From Rhizobiaceae bacterium (GTDB lineage Bacteria > Pseudomonadota > Alphaproteobacteria > Rhizobiales > Rhizobiaceae), in assembly GCA_014238155.1 (NCBI GenBank), contig JABABQ010000034.1, positions 186,001-250,000 of the forward strand: 64,000 nucleotides of DNA, given 5' to 3'. Position 1 is the first letter of the stretch. Every line of letters starts with the position of its first letter. This document shows positions 20,321-29,420 of this stretch, one piece after another. The position numbers were made by a program, and so were the translations under genes. The notes beneath the pieces were generated by a model, which worked only from the letters and a program-made list of their open reading frames with translations, was not told the DNA's origin and searched no databases.

Positions 20321-21580
20321 TCATTCAGCCTTTGTGAACACCAGTGACGCATTGGTTCCACCAAATCCGAAGGAATTCGACAACACCGTTGTGAGTTCCT
20401 TGTCTATCGATTTATGCGGAATCAGGTCGATTGCGGTCACAGCATCCGGATTGTCAAGATTTAGGGTTGGAGGCAATTTACTGTCGCGCATCGCCAGCAA
20501 ACAGAAAATCGCTTCCACCGACCCGGCCGCGCCGAGCAGGTGACCTATAGCCGATTTGGTTGAAGACATAGCCAGACTGGCCGCATGATCTCCAGCCAAA
20601 CGTTCCACCGCGCCAAGTTCCATTGTATCCGCCATTGTCGAGGTGCCATGGGCATTGACATAGCCGATTTCTGAGGCATCCATGCCAGCCCGCTTCAGGC
20701 TGGCTGCCATGGCGCGATAGGCGCCTTCATGGTTTTCCGCTGGTGCAGTGATGTGATGCGCGTCGCCAGACATGCCATAGCCCACCAGCTCGCCATAAAT
20801 TTTAGCTCCGCGGGCTCTGGCGTGCTGATACTCTTCCAGCACGACCACGCCCGCGCCCTCGCCCATGACAAATCCGTCACGGTCGGCATCCCAGGGACGT
20901 GAAGCTCGGGTTGGATCATCGTTAAACTTGGTCGAAAGAGCCTTGCACGCGGCAAAACCCGCCAGGGAAATGCGACAGACGGGGGATTCTGCTCCACCTG
21001 CAACCATAACATCTGCATCTCCAAGCGCGATCATCCGACCGGCATCCCCAATGGCATGCGCTCCGGTTGAACAGGCGGTCACAACCGAATGGTTCGGCCC
21101 TTTCAGACCATGCATGATGGAAACATAGCCGGAGGCCAGGTTGATCAGACGCCCAGGAATAAAAAATGGGCTTACCCGCCGTGGACCCCGCTCGGCAAGC
21201 AGCAGGGACGTTTGCTCAATCCCTTGCAGTCCACCGATTCCAGAACCAATCATCGTGCCGGTGGCACATTTTTCATCTTCGGTTCCGGGGTGCCAGCCGG
21301 CATCGTTCAGTGCCTGAGTTGCTGCAGAAACGGCGTAGACGATAAAAGGATCAACTTTGCGCTGTTCCTTCACTTCCATCCAGTCATCTGCATTAAACAA
21401 GCCATCAGCCGTGTCACCCAGAGGGATCTGACAGGCAATTTTGGCCGCCAGATCTTCAACTTTAAAAGTTTCGACCTTAGCGGCAGCACTTTTACCCGCG
21501 AGAATATTAGACCACGTTGACTCGGCTGACCCACCCAGGGGCGACACCATACCAACACCGGTTACCACCACACGTCTCAT
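20321..21580 (-). CDS. fabF: Beta-ketoacyl-ACP synthase II
   Basis: The 419-residue thiolase-fold enzyme elongates acyl-ACP with malonyl-ACP. Its catalytic triad is complete: C170 in VTACSTGAHA, H311 in NAHGTSTMADT, and H347 with K342 in STKSAIGHLLG. The N-terminus MRRVVVTGVGMVSPLG is the family start. It lies 112 bases after acpP on the same strand. The gap contains a 28-bp imperfect palindrome listed separately. With fabD, fabG and acpP it forms the fatty-acid synthesis cluster. Confidence 0.96.
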   Translation of the reverse strand: MRRVVVTGVGMVSPLGGSAESTWSNILAGKSAAAKVETFKVEDLAAKIACQIPLGDTADGLFNADDWMEVKEQRKVDPFIVYAVSAATQALNDAGWHPGTEDEKCATGTMIGSGIGGLQGIEQTSLLLAERGPRRVSPFFIPGRLINLASGYVSIMHGLKGPNHSVVTACSTGAHAIGDAGRMIALGDADVMVAGGAESPVCRISLAGFAACKALSTKFNDDPTRASRPWDADRDGFVMGEGAGVVVLEEYQHARARGAKIYGELVGYGMSGDAHHITAPAENHEGAYRAMAASLKRAGMDASEIGYVNAHGTSTMADTMELGAVERLAGDHAASLAMSSTKSAIGHLLGAAGSVEAIFCLLAMRDSKLPPTLNLDNPDAVTAIDLIPHKSIDKELTTVLSNSFGFGGTNASLVFTKAE

Positions 21581-21607
21581 TGCAGCCCCACCATGCTAAA
21601 ATTTTGG

Positions 21608-21635
21608 AAAATGCATTTCATATGAAATGGAATTT
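21608..21635. promoter_or_regulatory. Palindrome between acpP and fabF, possible operator
   Basis: CATTTCATATGAAATG (21614-21629) is a perfect 16-bp palindrome. Counting outwards to 21608-21635, 12 of 14 positions per arm are complementary. It lies 28 bases upstream of the fabF start and is AT-rich, so it suits a dimeric repressor site better than a terminator. No binding protein is identified. Confidence 0.4.
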
Positions 21636-21692
21636 GTGGGGAGCCTTCAATAGCTCCGCCACACCATCCGCTCTTAACGAGCGGCAAAGCCG

Positions 21693-21929
21693 CTAGGCTT
21701 TGTTTTCATCCAGATATTTTACCGCGTCGGCAACTGTCTGAATGGTTTCAGCAGCATCGTCTGGAATTTCAACGCCGAACTCTTCTTCAAAAGCCATCAC
21801 CAGTTCAACAGTATCAAGGCTGTCAGCGCCCAAATCATCGATAAACGAGGCGTTGGTAACCACCTTTTCGGCTTCCACACCAAGGTGTTCTACAACGATG
21901 TCTTTTACGCGCTTTTCTGTATCGCTCAT
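21693..21929 (-). CDS. acpP: Acyl carrier protein
   Basis: The 78-residue acidic protein carries growing acyl chains on a 4-phosphopantetheine arm. The attachment serine is S37 in [15 protein letters not shown]. The sequence has the four-helix pattern and the [10 protein letters not shown] motif of AcpP. The ATG at 21929 is preceded by GGAGA. A short hairpin, AGCGGC-AAA-GCCGCT, overlaps the stop codon but has no T tract. The gene lies between fabG and fabF as usual. Confidence 0.97.
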   Translation of the reverse strand: MSDTEKRVKDIVVEHLGVEAEKVVTNASFIDDLGADSLDTVELVMAFEEEFGVEIPDDAAETIQTVADAVKYLDENKA

Positions 21930-22050
21930 ATTGGTTCTCCGATATCGACCAAACTAATTTGCGCCTTACCTAGTTAACGCGCGTGATTAGATCAAGCGCT
22001 ATTGTTGCGCCCATTCACAGGGCAATCAATAACCTAAGTGAAATAAACCC

Positions 22051-22794
22051 CTAAATCATCGCCATACCACCGTTCACATGCAGTGTCTGGCCCGTCATGT
22101 AAGCGGATTCATCGCTGGCGAGATAAACTACAGCGCTGGCCACTTCGTCACCCGTTCCCAAACGTTTTGAAGGAATCGTGCCAAGGATCGCGTCTCGTTG
22201 CTTGTCGTTAAGGGCATCGGTCATCGGTGTAGCGATAAAGCCCGGTGCTATGCAGTTGACGGTGACACCCCGGCTTGCAATTTCCATCGCCAGTGATTTC
22301 GACATGCCGATCATTCCGGCTTTTGAAGCGCAATAATTCCCCTGCCCCGGATTTCCGGTTACGCCAACAATGGACGTGATGTTGATGATCCGCCCTCCTT
22401 TGCGACGCATCATCGGATAAACCACATCACGGGTCAGCTGAAACGCCGACTTCAAATTAATGTTGAGAACCCTGTCCCAGTCCTCATCGCTCATCCGCAC
22501 GAACAGGCCGTCCTTGGTGATGCCGGCATTGTTGACCAGAATGTCGATGCCACCGAGATCTGCTTCGGCTTTGGCTGCGAGAGCTTTGACTTCTTCTGCA
22601 TCCCCCAGATTGGCCGGAAAAATGTGAACTCTGTCGCCACCGCCAAGTTCTGCGTCAATTTCCTCAAGCCGTTCTACCCGCGTCCCGTGGAGGCCGACCA
22701 CGGCTCCTTGCGCGTGCAATGCCTTGGCGATGGACACGCCAATGCCGCCGGAGGCTCCGGTTATGAGGGCTTTTTTTCCGGTGAGGTCAAACAT
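22051..22794 (-). CDS. fabG: 3-oxoacyl-ACP reductase
   Basis: The 247-residue short-chain dehydrogenase reduces 3-oxoacyl-ACP with NADPH. The nucleotide motif TGASGGIG starts at residue 12, and LVNNAG is at about 86-91. The catalytic residues are S141, Y154 and K158 (NYCASKAG). The C-terminus HVNGGMAMI is the FabG end. It lies between fabD and acpP, with GGAGA before the ATG. Confidence 0.96.
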   Translation of the reverse strand: MFDLTGKKALITGASGGIGVSIAKALHAQGAVVGLHGTRVERLEEIDAELGGGDRVHIFPANLGDAEEVKALAAKAEADLGGIDILVNNAGITKDGLFVRMSDEDWDRVLNINLKSAFQLTRDVVYPMMRRKGGRIINITSIVGVTGNPGQGNYCASKAGMIGMSKSLAMEIASRGVTVNCIAPGFIATPMTDALNDKQRDAILGTIPSKRLGTGDEVASAVVYLASDESAYMTGQTLHVNGGMAMI

Positions 22795-22907
22795 GGGGTT
22801 CTCCGAACTTAAAAATCTAGTTTTATTATGATGTTAGATGGAATTGATGAGAATTTGAATCGGCAGATTAAAAATCTGGATTGCGTGATTTTCCAACTGC
22901 CGGAAGA

Positions 22908-23849
22908 TCAACTTGCTGGTGTTTCCATCACCTTGGCCAAGTCTTCAGGCTTGCCAATGGGCGTCCCAATAAGATCCCGTTCGATGCGTCTTGCAAGCCC
23001 TGTAAGCACCTTGCCGGAGCCGATTTCCCAAACCTTGTTGACGCCGTGGCTGTGCATGTATTGAACGCTTTGCGCCCACCGCACACGGCCGGTTACCTGC
23101 TCCACAAGCCGTTTCTTGATGTCGGACGGGTGCGAAATCGGCTCGGCCAACACGTTGCAAACAAGCGGAACAATGGTGGGTTTCACATCGACAGTTTCCA
23201 AAGCTTCGGCCATGCGTTCCGCTGCCGGTTGCATCAGTGTGGAATGAAATGGTGCCGATACAGGCAACAGCAAAGCCCGCTTGGCACCGGCTTCAGTACA
23301 AGCAGCCATGGCGCGTTCAACGGCTTCTTTGTGGCCCGAAATTACCAATTGTCCGCCACCATTGTCGTTGGCGATCTGACAGGCATTGCCATCTTCAGAG
23401 GCGCCAACACAGGCGGTTTCAACTTGCTCCTGCTCCAGTCCGATGATCGCCGCCATCGCTCCAACTCCAACGGGCACAGCAGCCTGCATGGCCTCACCGC
23501 GAATTCGCAGCAATCTGGCGGTATCTGATATCGTCAATGCGTGGGCCGCCGCCAGCGCTGAATATTCGCCCAGACTGTGGCCAGCAACATACGCAGCGGT
23601 CGTGACCTGAAATTCCCGGGTCTCCAGGGCTCGCAACGCCGCCATGCTGACAGCCATCAGTGCTGGCTGTGCATTAATTGTCGATATCAGTGTCTCCTCT
23701 GGTCCTTCCCACATGATTTTTGACAAATTTTGGCCAAGAGCTTCATCAACTTCGTCAAAAACTGCCTTTGATTCGGGGAAGGCATCAGCGAGTTCTTTAC
23801 CCATGCCGATGGCCTGGGAGCCCTGTCCGGGAAATGTCAGTGCAAGCAT
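22908..23849 (-). CDS. fabD: Malonyl-CoA-ACP transacylase
   Basis: The 313-residue enzyme loads malonate onto ACP. The nucleophile is S92 in GHSLGEYSALAA and the partner histidine is H201 in SAPFHSTLM. The N-terminal FPGQGSQ motif is present. An AAGGAG sits upstream of the ATG at 23849. It is the first gene of the minus-strand run fabD-fabG-acpP-fabF, so the promoter for the cluster should lie in the 91 bases before it. Confidence 0.96.
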   Translation of the reverse strand: MLALTFPGQGSQAIGMGKELADAFPESKAVFDEVDEALGQNLSKIMWEGPEETLISTINAQPALMAVSMAALRALETREFQVTTAAYVAGHSLGEYSALAAAHALTISDTARLLRIRGEAMQAAVPVGVGAMAAIIGLEQEQVETACVGASEDGNACQIANDNGGGQLVISGHKEAVERAMAACTEAGAKRALLLPVSAPFHSTLMQPAAERMAEALETVDVKPTIVPLVCNVLAEPISHPSDIKKRLVEQVTGRVRWAQSVQYMHSHGVNKVWEIGSGKVLTGLARRIERDLIGTPIGKPEDLAKVMETPAS

Positions 23850-23940
23850 GAGATGCTCCTTGATGGTGCTGCGTCAGGTCAGCGATATGGTTCTGTCAGC
23901 AGTCCTTTGCAGGAAGTTGCCTCGATATACAGCGTCTAGA

Positions 23941-25596
23941 TCAGGAATTCCGTGCCCGCAACTCGGATATGGTGGTTCTTGGTGAAATTCCTTCACTGTC
24001 GATGACCAGTTCGATCAATCCCCCGGAGTTCGACGCGCAGGCCCGTTCAAAAGCCGCTTCAAATTCATCGGTGTGCCGCACCGTTTCACCATGCAGGCCA
24101 TAGGCCCTGGCAAACATGGCAAAATCCGGATTGACAATATCAGTTCCCGATACCCGGCCCGGAAAATCGCGCTCCTGATGCATTCGTATGGTTCCATAGG
24201 TGCCGTTGTTAAGCACCAAAATGACCGGTGCTGCACCATATTGCAAAGCTGTGCCCAACTCAGAACCGGTCATCTGAAAGTCACCATCTCCGGCAAAGCA
24301 CAATACAAACCGATGCGGTTCAGCCAGTTTGGCAGCCACAGCTGCAGGAATTCCAGCCCCCATGGCTCCTGCCTGAGGGCCAAGCAGGCGCTTGCCATCA
24401 CCATAATGCAGGTAACGACCTCCCCAACCGGCAAAGTTACCAGCTCCGTTGGTGACAATGGTATCTTTGGGCAGGCGCTTGCTCAGATATTTGATGATCA
24501 CGCCCATATCCACATCGCCAGGTTGCGGACGCACTTCAAGCCCGGCCTCCCAGGCAGCCCGTCCTGCCACCGTCCGTTCTTGCCATGGGGTTTGTGCCAA
24601 TGGCTGTTGTGCAGCCAAGGCAGCCAGAGCAGTATTGGGGTCCGATACAATTGCCAGTTCCGGCGTAAAAATCTTGCCGATCTCCTGCTCGCTGGCATGA
24701 ATATGGATAAGTTTTTTGTCAAAATTAGCGGGGTTGAACAGTTTGTAGCCGTCGGTCAGCGTTTCACCAAAACGCACGTTAAGCGCCAGGATCATATCGC
24801 TTTCATCGAGAAATGATCTGATTTCAGGCGCAATGCCAAAGCCCGCTTCTCCGATATAGCTGGGGGAATAATTGTTGATGACGTCCTGATTTCTAAACGT
24901 CACAATAACCGGCAGGTTGTTGGCTTCAGCAAATTTGGTCAAGGACGCCGCGCCGCTGCGGCTCCAACCTCCGCCACCTGCCACGATCACCGGCCGCTCA
25001 GCCACTGCCAGTGCCTGCATCACCTTGTCAATCGCCTCAGATGAGGGGGCCGCCTGAATGGCCTTGATCAATCCACGCGGCTGGGCATCTGTTTCCTGGA
25101 CCAGCATGTCCTCTGGCAATGCGACAACAACTGGACCCGGGCGGCCTGAAAGTGCAGTTGAAAAGGCACGAGACACCAGTTCTGGAACCCGGTCAGCATC
25201 ATCGATTTCGACAACCCACTTGGCCATCGTGCCAAAAACCGCCTTGTAGTCCAGTTCCTGAAAGGCCTCACGATGGCGCATGCTTGTTTCGATCTGACCG
25301 ACAAACACAACCATTGGTGTGGAATTCTGCATCGCAGTATGAATGCCAATTGACGCGTTTGTGGCTCCGGGACCGCGGGTAACGAACAGAACACCCGGTC
25401 TGCCGGTCAATTTGCCATAGGCTTCGGCCATAAACGAGCCACCACCTTCATTGCGACATCCAATAAATCTGAATCGGTTGGAGACATCGTGCAAGGAATC
25501 GAGAACGGCGAGATAACTTTCACCTGGAACGCCGAACCCCATTTCGACGTTCTGTTCCATAAGACATTCAACAAGTAGTTGTGCACCGGTGCGCAT
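23941..25596 (-). CDS. Thiamine-pyrophosphate enzyme, acetolactate synthase large-subunit-like
   Basis: The 551-residue protein has the three-domain layout of TPP-dependent decarboxylases and synthases. The N-terminal domain contains the catalytic glutamate E26 in GVPGESYLAVLD. The C-terminal TPP/magnesium motif runs from GDGDFQMTGSELG to VLNNGTYG. No small-subunit (ilvN) gene is adjacent, so a true branched-chain biosynthetic role is doubtful. A specialised 2-oxoacid decarboxylase or carboligase is as likely. A TTG lies six codons upstream, but the ATG at 25596 is preferred, with GGGGAA before it. A shortened periplasmic binding protein gene lies 75 bases upstream on the same strand. Confidence 0.85.
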   Translation of the reverse strand: MRTGAQLLVECLMEQNVEMGFGVPGESYLAVLDSLHDVSNRFRFIGCRNEGGGSFMAEAYGKLTGRPGVLFVTRGPGATNASIGIHTAMQNSTPMVVFVGQIETSMRHREAFQELDYKAVFGTMAKWVVEIDDADRVPELVSRAFSTALSGRPGPVVVALPEDMLVQETDAQPRGLIKAIQAAPSSEAIDKVMQALAVAERPVIVAGGGGWSRSGAASLTKFAEANNLPVIVTFRNQDVINNYSPSYIGEAGFGIAPEIRSFLDESDMILALNVRFGETLTDGYKLFNPANFDKKLIHIHASEQEIGKIFTPELAIVSDPNTALAALAAQQPLAQTPWQERTVAGRAAWEAGLEVRPQPGDVDMGVIIKYLSKRLPKDTIVTNGAGNFAGWGGRYLHYGDGKRLLGPQAGAMGAGIPAAVAAKLAEPHRFVLCFAGDGDFQMTGSELGTALQYGAAPVILVLNNGTYGTIRMHQERDFPGRVSGTDIVNPDFAMFARAYGLHGETVRHTDEFEAAFERACASNSGGLIELVIDSEGISPRTTISELRARNS

Positions 25597-25671
25597 GCTG
25601 TTCGTTCCCCGCAATTCTGGCCAAACCTTTTAGGTCAGATGCACCTATGTCGCTCAAAAATCGATAGGTTG

Positions 25672-26475
25672 CTATCGAATTTTTACAGTTTCGAACTTAC
25701 CGTTCTTGATTTCCAGTTCCCGGTAAGCACCCGTGGCATTGCCAATGCCGGTCAGCTTAACGTCGCCGGCGCTATCGAGACCCGATTCAGAACCCGACTC
25801 CAACGCCTCAAGTTTGATTGCCAAACCCGCCTGCACCGATGTGCCGACAAGTACAGACGAAGTGTTCAGGGGATCGATACCAATCGTCATTTGGTCAGCA
25901 GAGCCAGCGCCATCTGTGCCTGGATACGTCCCGATGGTACCGTTTAACTCATCACCAATTTCCTCAATCAGGGACCCGCCAATCATTCCGTCACCGAGTA
26001 CAAACTTTTCAAAAGCGCCAGTATCCAATGCGGTTCGAATGATTTTCATACCACCTCGGTCCAATTGCCCGAAAACCACAAGGTGCTCGACTCCCGCCGC
26101 CGCCAACGCACCGATCTCATCAAAGTAGTCGCTTTTGTCATCTTGATGTGAAACAGAAATAGCAATTGTCCCTCCCTGCGCCCTGAAGGCGTTAGAAAAG
26201 GCGGATTCCAGACGTGCGCCATAGGAATTGTTTGCGAAGGTTACCGCAACAATCCTTATGTCGCGGTCGGTCAGAATATCCGCCAGAACATGCCCCTGGC
26301 GTGGGTCGAAATGCATTTGTGTCGACTGACTAAAACCAGATGCAGCAGCGACTTGCCAAACCCCCAAATTTAACAGTCTGTCGTTGTCAGCGGCGGTGGC
26401 AGTGGCGACTGCGGCTAAGCAACAGACAGCCGAGCCGAAAATCAAACACAGCGCAAGCCAAACTTTTTTCAACAT
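25672..26475 (-). CDS. Shortened type-1 periplasmic binding protein (branched-chain amino-acid ABC substrate-binding-like)
   Basis: The 267-residue protein starts with a signal peptide (cleavage near ATAAD, about 29). The segment from about 60 to 190 matches the LivJ-type family in pattern: GHVLADILTDRDIRIVAV, NNSYGARLE, LVVFGQLDRGGMKIIR and GDGMIGGS. The C-terminus YRELEIKNGKFETV also fits the family end. Full-length relatives are near 390-400 residues. The N-terminal lobe before the GHVLAD segment and a central block are missing, while the frame stays open. It may be a deletion remnant or a derived small protein. No ABC permease or ATPase genes are nearby. Confidence 0.7.
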   Translation of the reverse strand: MLKKVWLALCLIFGSAVCCLAAVATATAADNDRLLNLGVWQVAAASGFSQSTQMHFDPRQGHVLADILTDRDIRIVAVTFANNSYGARLESAFSNAFRAQGGTIAISVSHQDDKSDYFDEIGALAAAGVEHLVVFGQLDRGGMKIIRTALDTGAFEKFVLGDGMIGGSLIEEIGDELNGTIGTYPGTDGAGSADQMTIGIDPLNTSSVLVGTSVQAGLAIKLEALESGSESGLDSAGDVKLTGIGNATGAYRELEIKNGKFETVKIR

Positions 26476-26704
26476 TAACTCCTGAGCAATTGGTGATTGT
26501 TTTTTTCAAATCTACACGCGCGTTTCGCCACCCGCGATCCAATTACAATTGTCTGCCACCTACAGATTCCGAAAAACGTCACGATTGCGGCAATTTAATG
26601 ATCCAGCGTCGGCAACATTGGCCTTTCCCCCTGTCATTTGCCCTTGAAGCAGGCCAGGGAATAAGCGATCTGTAGACTGGAAACCGGTAAACAGGATGCA
26701 GACC

Positions 26705-28507
26705 ATGACGCGCAACACAAAACCAAGATCCTGGGCAGATTTGGCTCCCCTGCTGGTAGATGTCGCAATGGGCCGCAAACCTGCAGATCTTGTGGTGCGC
26801 AACGGTCGCTGGGTGAATGTCTATTCTGGCGAGATCGTACCGGCAACCGACCTGGCCATAATTGCCGGTCGATTCGCCTATTGCGGTCCTGACGCCAGCC
26901 ATTGCATCGGGCCCAACACCACAATTGAAGATGCTGGTGGCCGCTATCTGGTTCCTGGCCTGTGCGATGCTCACATGCATGTGGAATCAGGTATGGTGAC
27001 GGTGACCGAGTTTTGCCGTGCCGTGATACCCCACGGAACCACTTCGATGTTCATCGACCCGCACGAGATCGCCAATGTGCTTGGCCTGGACGGTGTGCGG
27101 CTGATGCACGACGAAGCTGTTGAGATGCCAATCAACGTTTTTGTTCAAATGCCAAGCTGTGTCCCCTCGGCTCCCGGATTGGAAAATGCCGGTGCTTCGC
27201 TTGGTCCGGAGGAAGTCGCGGAAGCGCTGAACTGGGAAAATATTATCGGGCTTGGCGAAGTTATGGATTTTCCCGGGGTAGCAGCAAATTCACCGCGCAT
27301 GGTGGGTGAAGTTGCTGCGTCCATGGCGGCCAACAAAACCGTTGGAGGGCATTTTGCGTCGCCTGTGCTGGACAGAAATTTTCACGCCTATGCGGCAGGT
27401 GGCCCTGCAGACGACCATGAAGGAACACGCAAAGAAGATGCCATGGCCCGGGTTCGTCAGGGCATGCGGGCAATGTTGCGGCTGGGGTCGGCTTGGTACG
27501 ACGTCGAAACCCAAATCAAGGCAGTAACCGAAGACGGGCTCGACCCGCGTAATTTCATCTTATGTACCGATGACAGTCACTCCGGCACATTGGTCAATGA
27601 CGGCCACATGAACAGAGTTGTCAAACACGCCATTGAGTGTGGCCTTCCCGCGATCACCGCAATTCAGATGGCAACATTAAATACTGCGCAACATTTTGGA
27701 GTAGAACGCGATCTCGGTTCAATTGCCCCCGGGCGAATGGCCGATTTTCTGCTGGTCGACGATCTCGATCATCTCACAATCAGCGATGTTTATGCGCGTG
27801 GCCAACATGTTGCCAATGCCGAAGGTATGTGCACCGGCCTGCCACCCTATTCCTATCCCGACAGCGCTAAAAACACGATCAATATGAAATCAGATCTGAC
27901 GGCATCACATTTTGATATCGCGGCACCTCAAGGCAGCGAAACCGTAAAAGTGCGGGTTATCGGCGTCGTCGAAAATCAAGCGCCCACCCAGGCGCTGGAA
28001 GCAAATCTGCCAGTCGAAGGCGAATTTGTCAGAGGTGATATTGAGGCCGACATCTGCCAGATCGCACTGGTTGAGCGCCACCGCGCTACAGGTGGGGTCA
28101 CCAACGCATTTGTCTCCGGATTTGGCTATGATTCTCCCTGCGCGATGGCTTCCACGGTGGCTCATGACAGTCACCACATGATTGTGGTGGGCACAAACAA
28201 GCAAGACATGGCCCTGGCTGCGAACCGCTTGCGCGAGGTCGGTGGTGGCGTAACTTTGTTTGCCAAAGGCAAAGAAAAAGCCCTCGTTGAAATGCCAATT
28301 GCCGGATTGATGTCAGATGAAGCCTCGCCGATTGTAGCTGCCAAGGCCGAACAGTTGGTCGCTGCTATGGCCGAATGTGGGTGTCGGTTGAACAACGCAT
28401 ATATGCAGCACTCGCTGCTGGCCTTGGTGGTCATTCCCGAACTGCGCATATCCGACATCGGATTGGTTGACGTGCGCAGTTTTGAGAAGGTTGACTTATT
28501 CCTCTGA
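26705..28507 (+). CDS. ade: Adenine deaminase
   Basis: The 600-residue amidohydrolase converts adenine to hypoxanthine for purine salvage. The metal-binding HMH pair (H90, H92) lies in GLCDAHMHVESGM, with the family motifs FIDPHEIANVLG and CTDDSHSGTLVNDGHM. The C-terminal adenine-deaminase domain with GVTLFAKGKEKALVEMP is intact. An ATG also occurs at 26696. The ATG at 26705 has AGGA eight bases upstream and is preferred. It is divergent from the shortened binding-protein gene. No purine-riboswitch-like structure is evident upstream. Confidence 0.93.
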   Translation: MTRNTKPRSWADLAPLLVDVAMGRKPADLVVRNGRWVNVYSGEIVPATDLAIIAGRFAYCGPDASHCIGPNTTIEDAGGRYLVPGLCDAHMHVESGMVTVTEFCRAVIPHGTTSMFIDPHEIANVLGLDGVRLMHDEAVEMPINVFVQMPSCVPSAPGLENAGASLGPEEVAEALNWENIIGLGEVMDFPGVAANSPRMVGEVAASMAANKTVGGHFASPVLDRNFHAYAAGGPADDHEGTRKEDAMARVRQGMRAMLRLGSAWYDVETQIKAVTEDGLDPRNFILCTDDSHSGTLVNDGHMNRVVKHAIECGLPAITAIQMATLNTAQHFGVERDLGSIAPGRMADFLLVDDLDHLTISDVYARGQHVANAEGMCTGLPPYSYPDSAKNTINMKSDLTASHFDIAAPQGSETVKVRVIGVVENQAPTQALEANLPVEGEFVRGDIEADICQIALVERHRATGGVTNAFVSGFGYDSPCAMASTVAHDSHHMIVVGTNKQDMALAANRLREVGGGVTLFAKGKEKALVEMPIAGLMSDEASPIVAAKAEQLVAAMAECGCRLNNAYMQHSLLALVVIPELRISDIGLVDVRSFEKVDLFL

Positions 28508-28559
28508 TTGACGGTTTGTTGACCACGCGCCGAAGAGCCTATTCTCGATTGACCGTCAT

Positions 28560-29405
28560 TTGACCCTCCTAACTTTTCTCACCGTTTTGTTTGCTGCCGT
28601 TCTTCACGCTTCGTGGAATGCCTTGGTCAAATCCAACGATGACAAAGTTGTCTCAATGACCGCCGTCACCCTGGGCAGAGCACCATTGGCCCTGCTTGCC
28701 ATCCCGTTTGTCCCGTTTCCAGCGCCAGAAAGCTGGCTGCTGCTCGGATTGTCGGTGATCGTCCATCTGTTTTATCAACTGAGTTTGATTCAGGCCTATC
28801 GTCTGGGGGATTTTACTCAGGTCTATCCGATAGCCCGAGGCAGCGCCCCGGCAATGGTGACACTGGTATCACTGTTCGGACTTGGCGTCGTGCTGACGCT
28901 CAACCAGATCACAGCCATCTGCTTGATCCTTGCAGGCATTTTTTGTCTGTCATTGCTGAAACAGACCGATGGACTTCGCAATCCAAAAGCCGTTGCAGCG
29001 GCACTGCTCACCGGCTGCTGCATTGCCTGTTATTCGCTGCTTGACGGCTTTGGCGCCCGATCTGCGGGAACCGCAATGGGTTATATTGCATGGATGTCAT
29101 CAATCAGCTCGCTGGTTTTCAGCATTGTCATCGGGCTATATCGCCCTGATGCACTAAGGGCGGCGTTTTCAAAAGACCTACGGATGACCTGGATGGGAGG
29201 GGCCGCTTCAGTCACAGCCTATATGCTGGTGGTCTGGGCAATGACGGAGGCGCCAATTGCCGTTGTCACAGCTTTGCGCGAAACGAGCACGATCTTTGCG
29301 CTGTTTATCGGTGTTCTCTTCCTGAAAGAACGACTGACGCCAGGCAAAGTTTTCGCCACACTGCTGACCATTTCGGGGGTGTTGTTATTGCGGTTTGGCG
29401 TTTGA
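28560..29405 (+). CDS. DMT-superfamily (EamA) transporter
   Basis: The 281-residue membrane protein has about ten helices in two EamA repeats. It starts with TLLTFLTVLFAAVLHASWNALVKS and contains FTQVYPIARGSAPAMV and TALRETSTIFALFIGVLFLKE, both typical of this subgroup. The substrate is unknown. No ATG is close to the N-terminus, so a TTG at 28560 is used. It lies 52 bases after ade and could be co-transcribed, which would fit export or uptake linked to purine use, but that is only positional inference. Confidence 0.84.
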   Translation: MTLLTFLTVLFAAVLHASWNALVKSNDDKVVSMTAVTLGRAPLALLAIPFVPFPAPESWLLLGLSVIVHLFYQLSLIQAYRLGDFTQVYPIARGSAPAMVTLVSLFGLGVVLTLNQITAICLILAGIFCLSLLKQTDGLRNPKAVAAALLTGCCIACYSLLDGFGARSAGTAMGYIAWMSSISSLVFSIVIGLYRPDALRAAFSKDLRMTWMGGAASVTAYMLVVWAMTEAPIAVVTALRETSTIFALFIGVLFLKERLTPGKVFATLLTISGVLLLRFGV

Positions 29406-29420
29406 ATTCAGGACCGGCGG

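Noticed and set aside
21680-21694. AGCGGC-AAA-GCCGCT hairpin at the acpP stop codon as a terminator
   Set aside because: The stem is short, overlaps the stop codon and has no T tract. fabF follows on the same strand, so full termination is unlikely.
26476-26704. Possible purine riboswitch upstream of adenine deaminase
   Set aside because: I could not find the three-way-junction pattern or paired loops of the purine aptamer. The stretch looks like an ordinary divergent promoter region.
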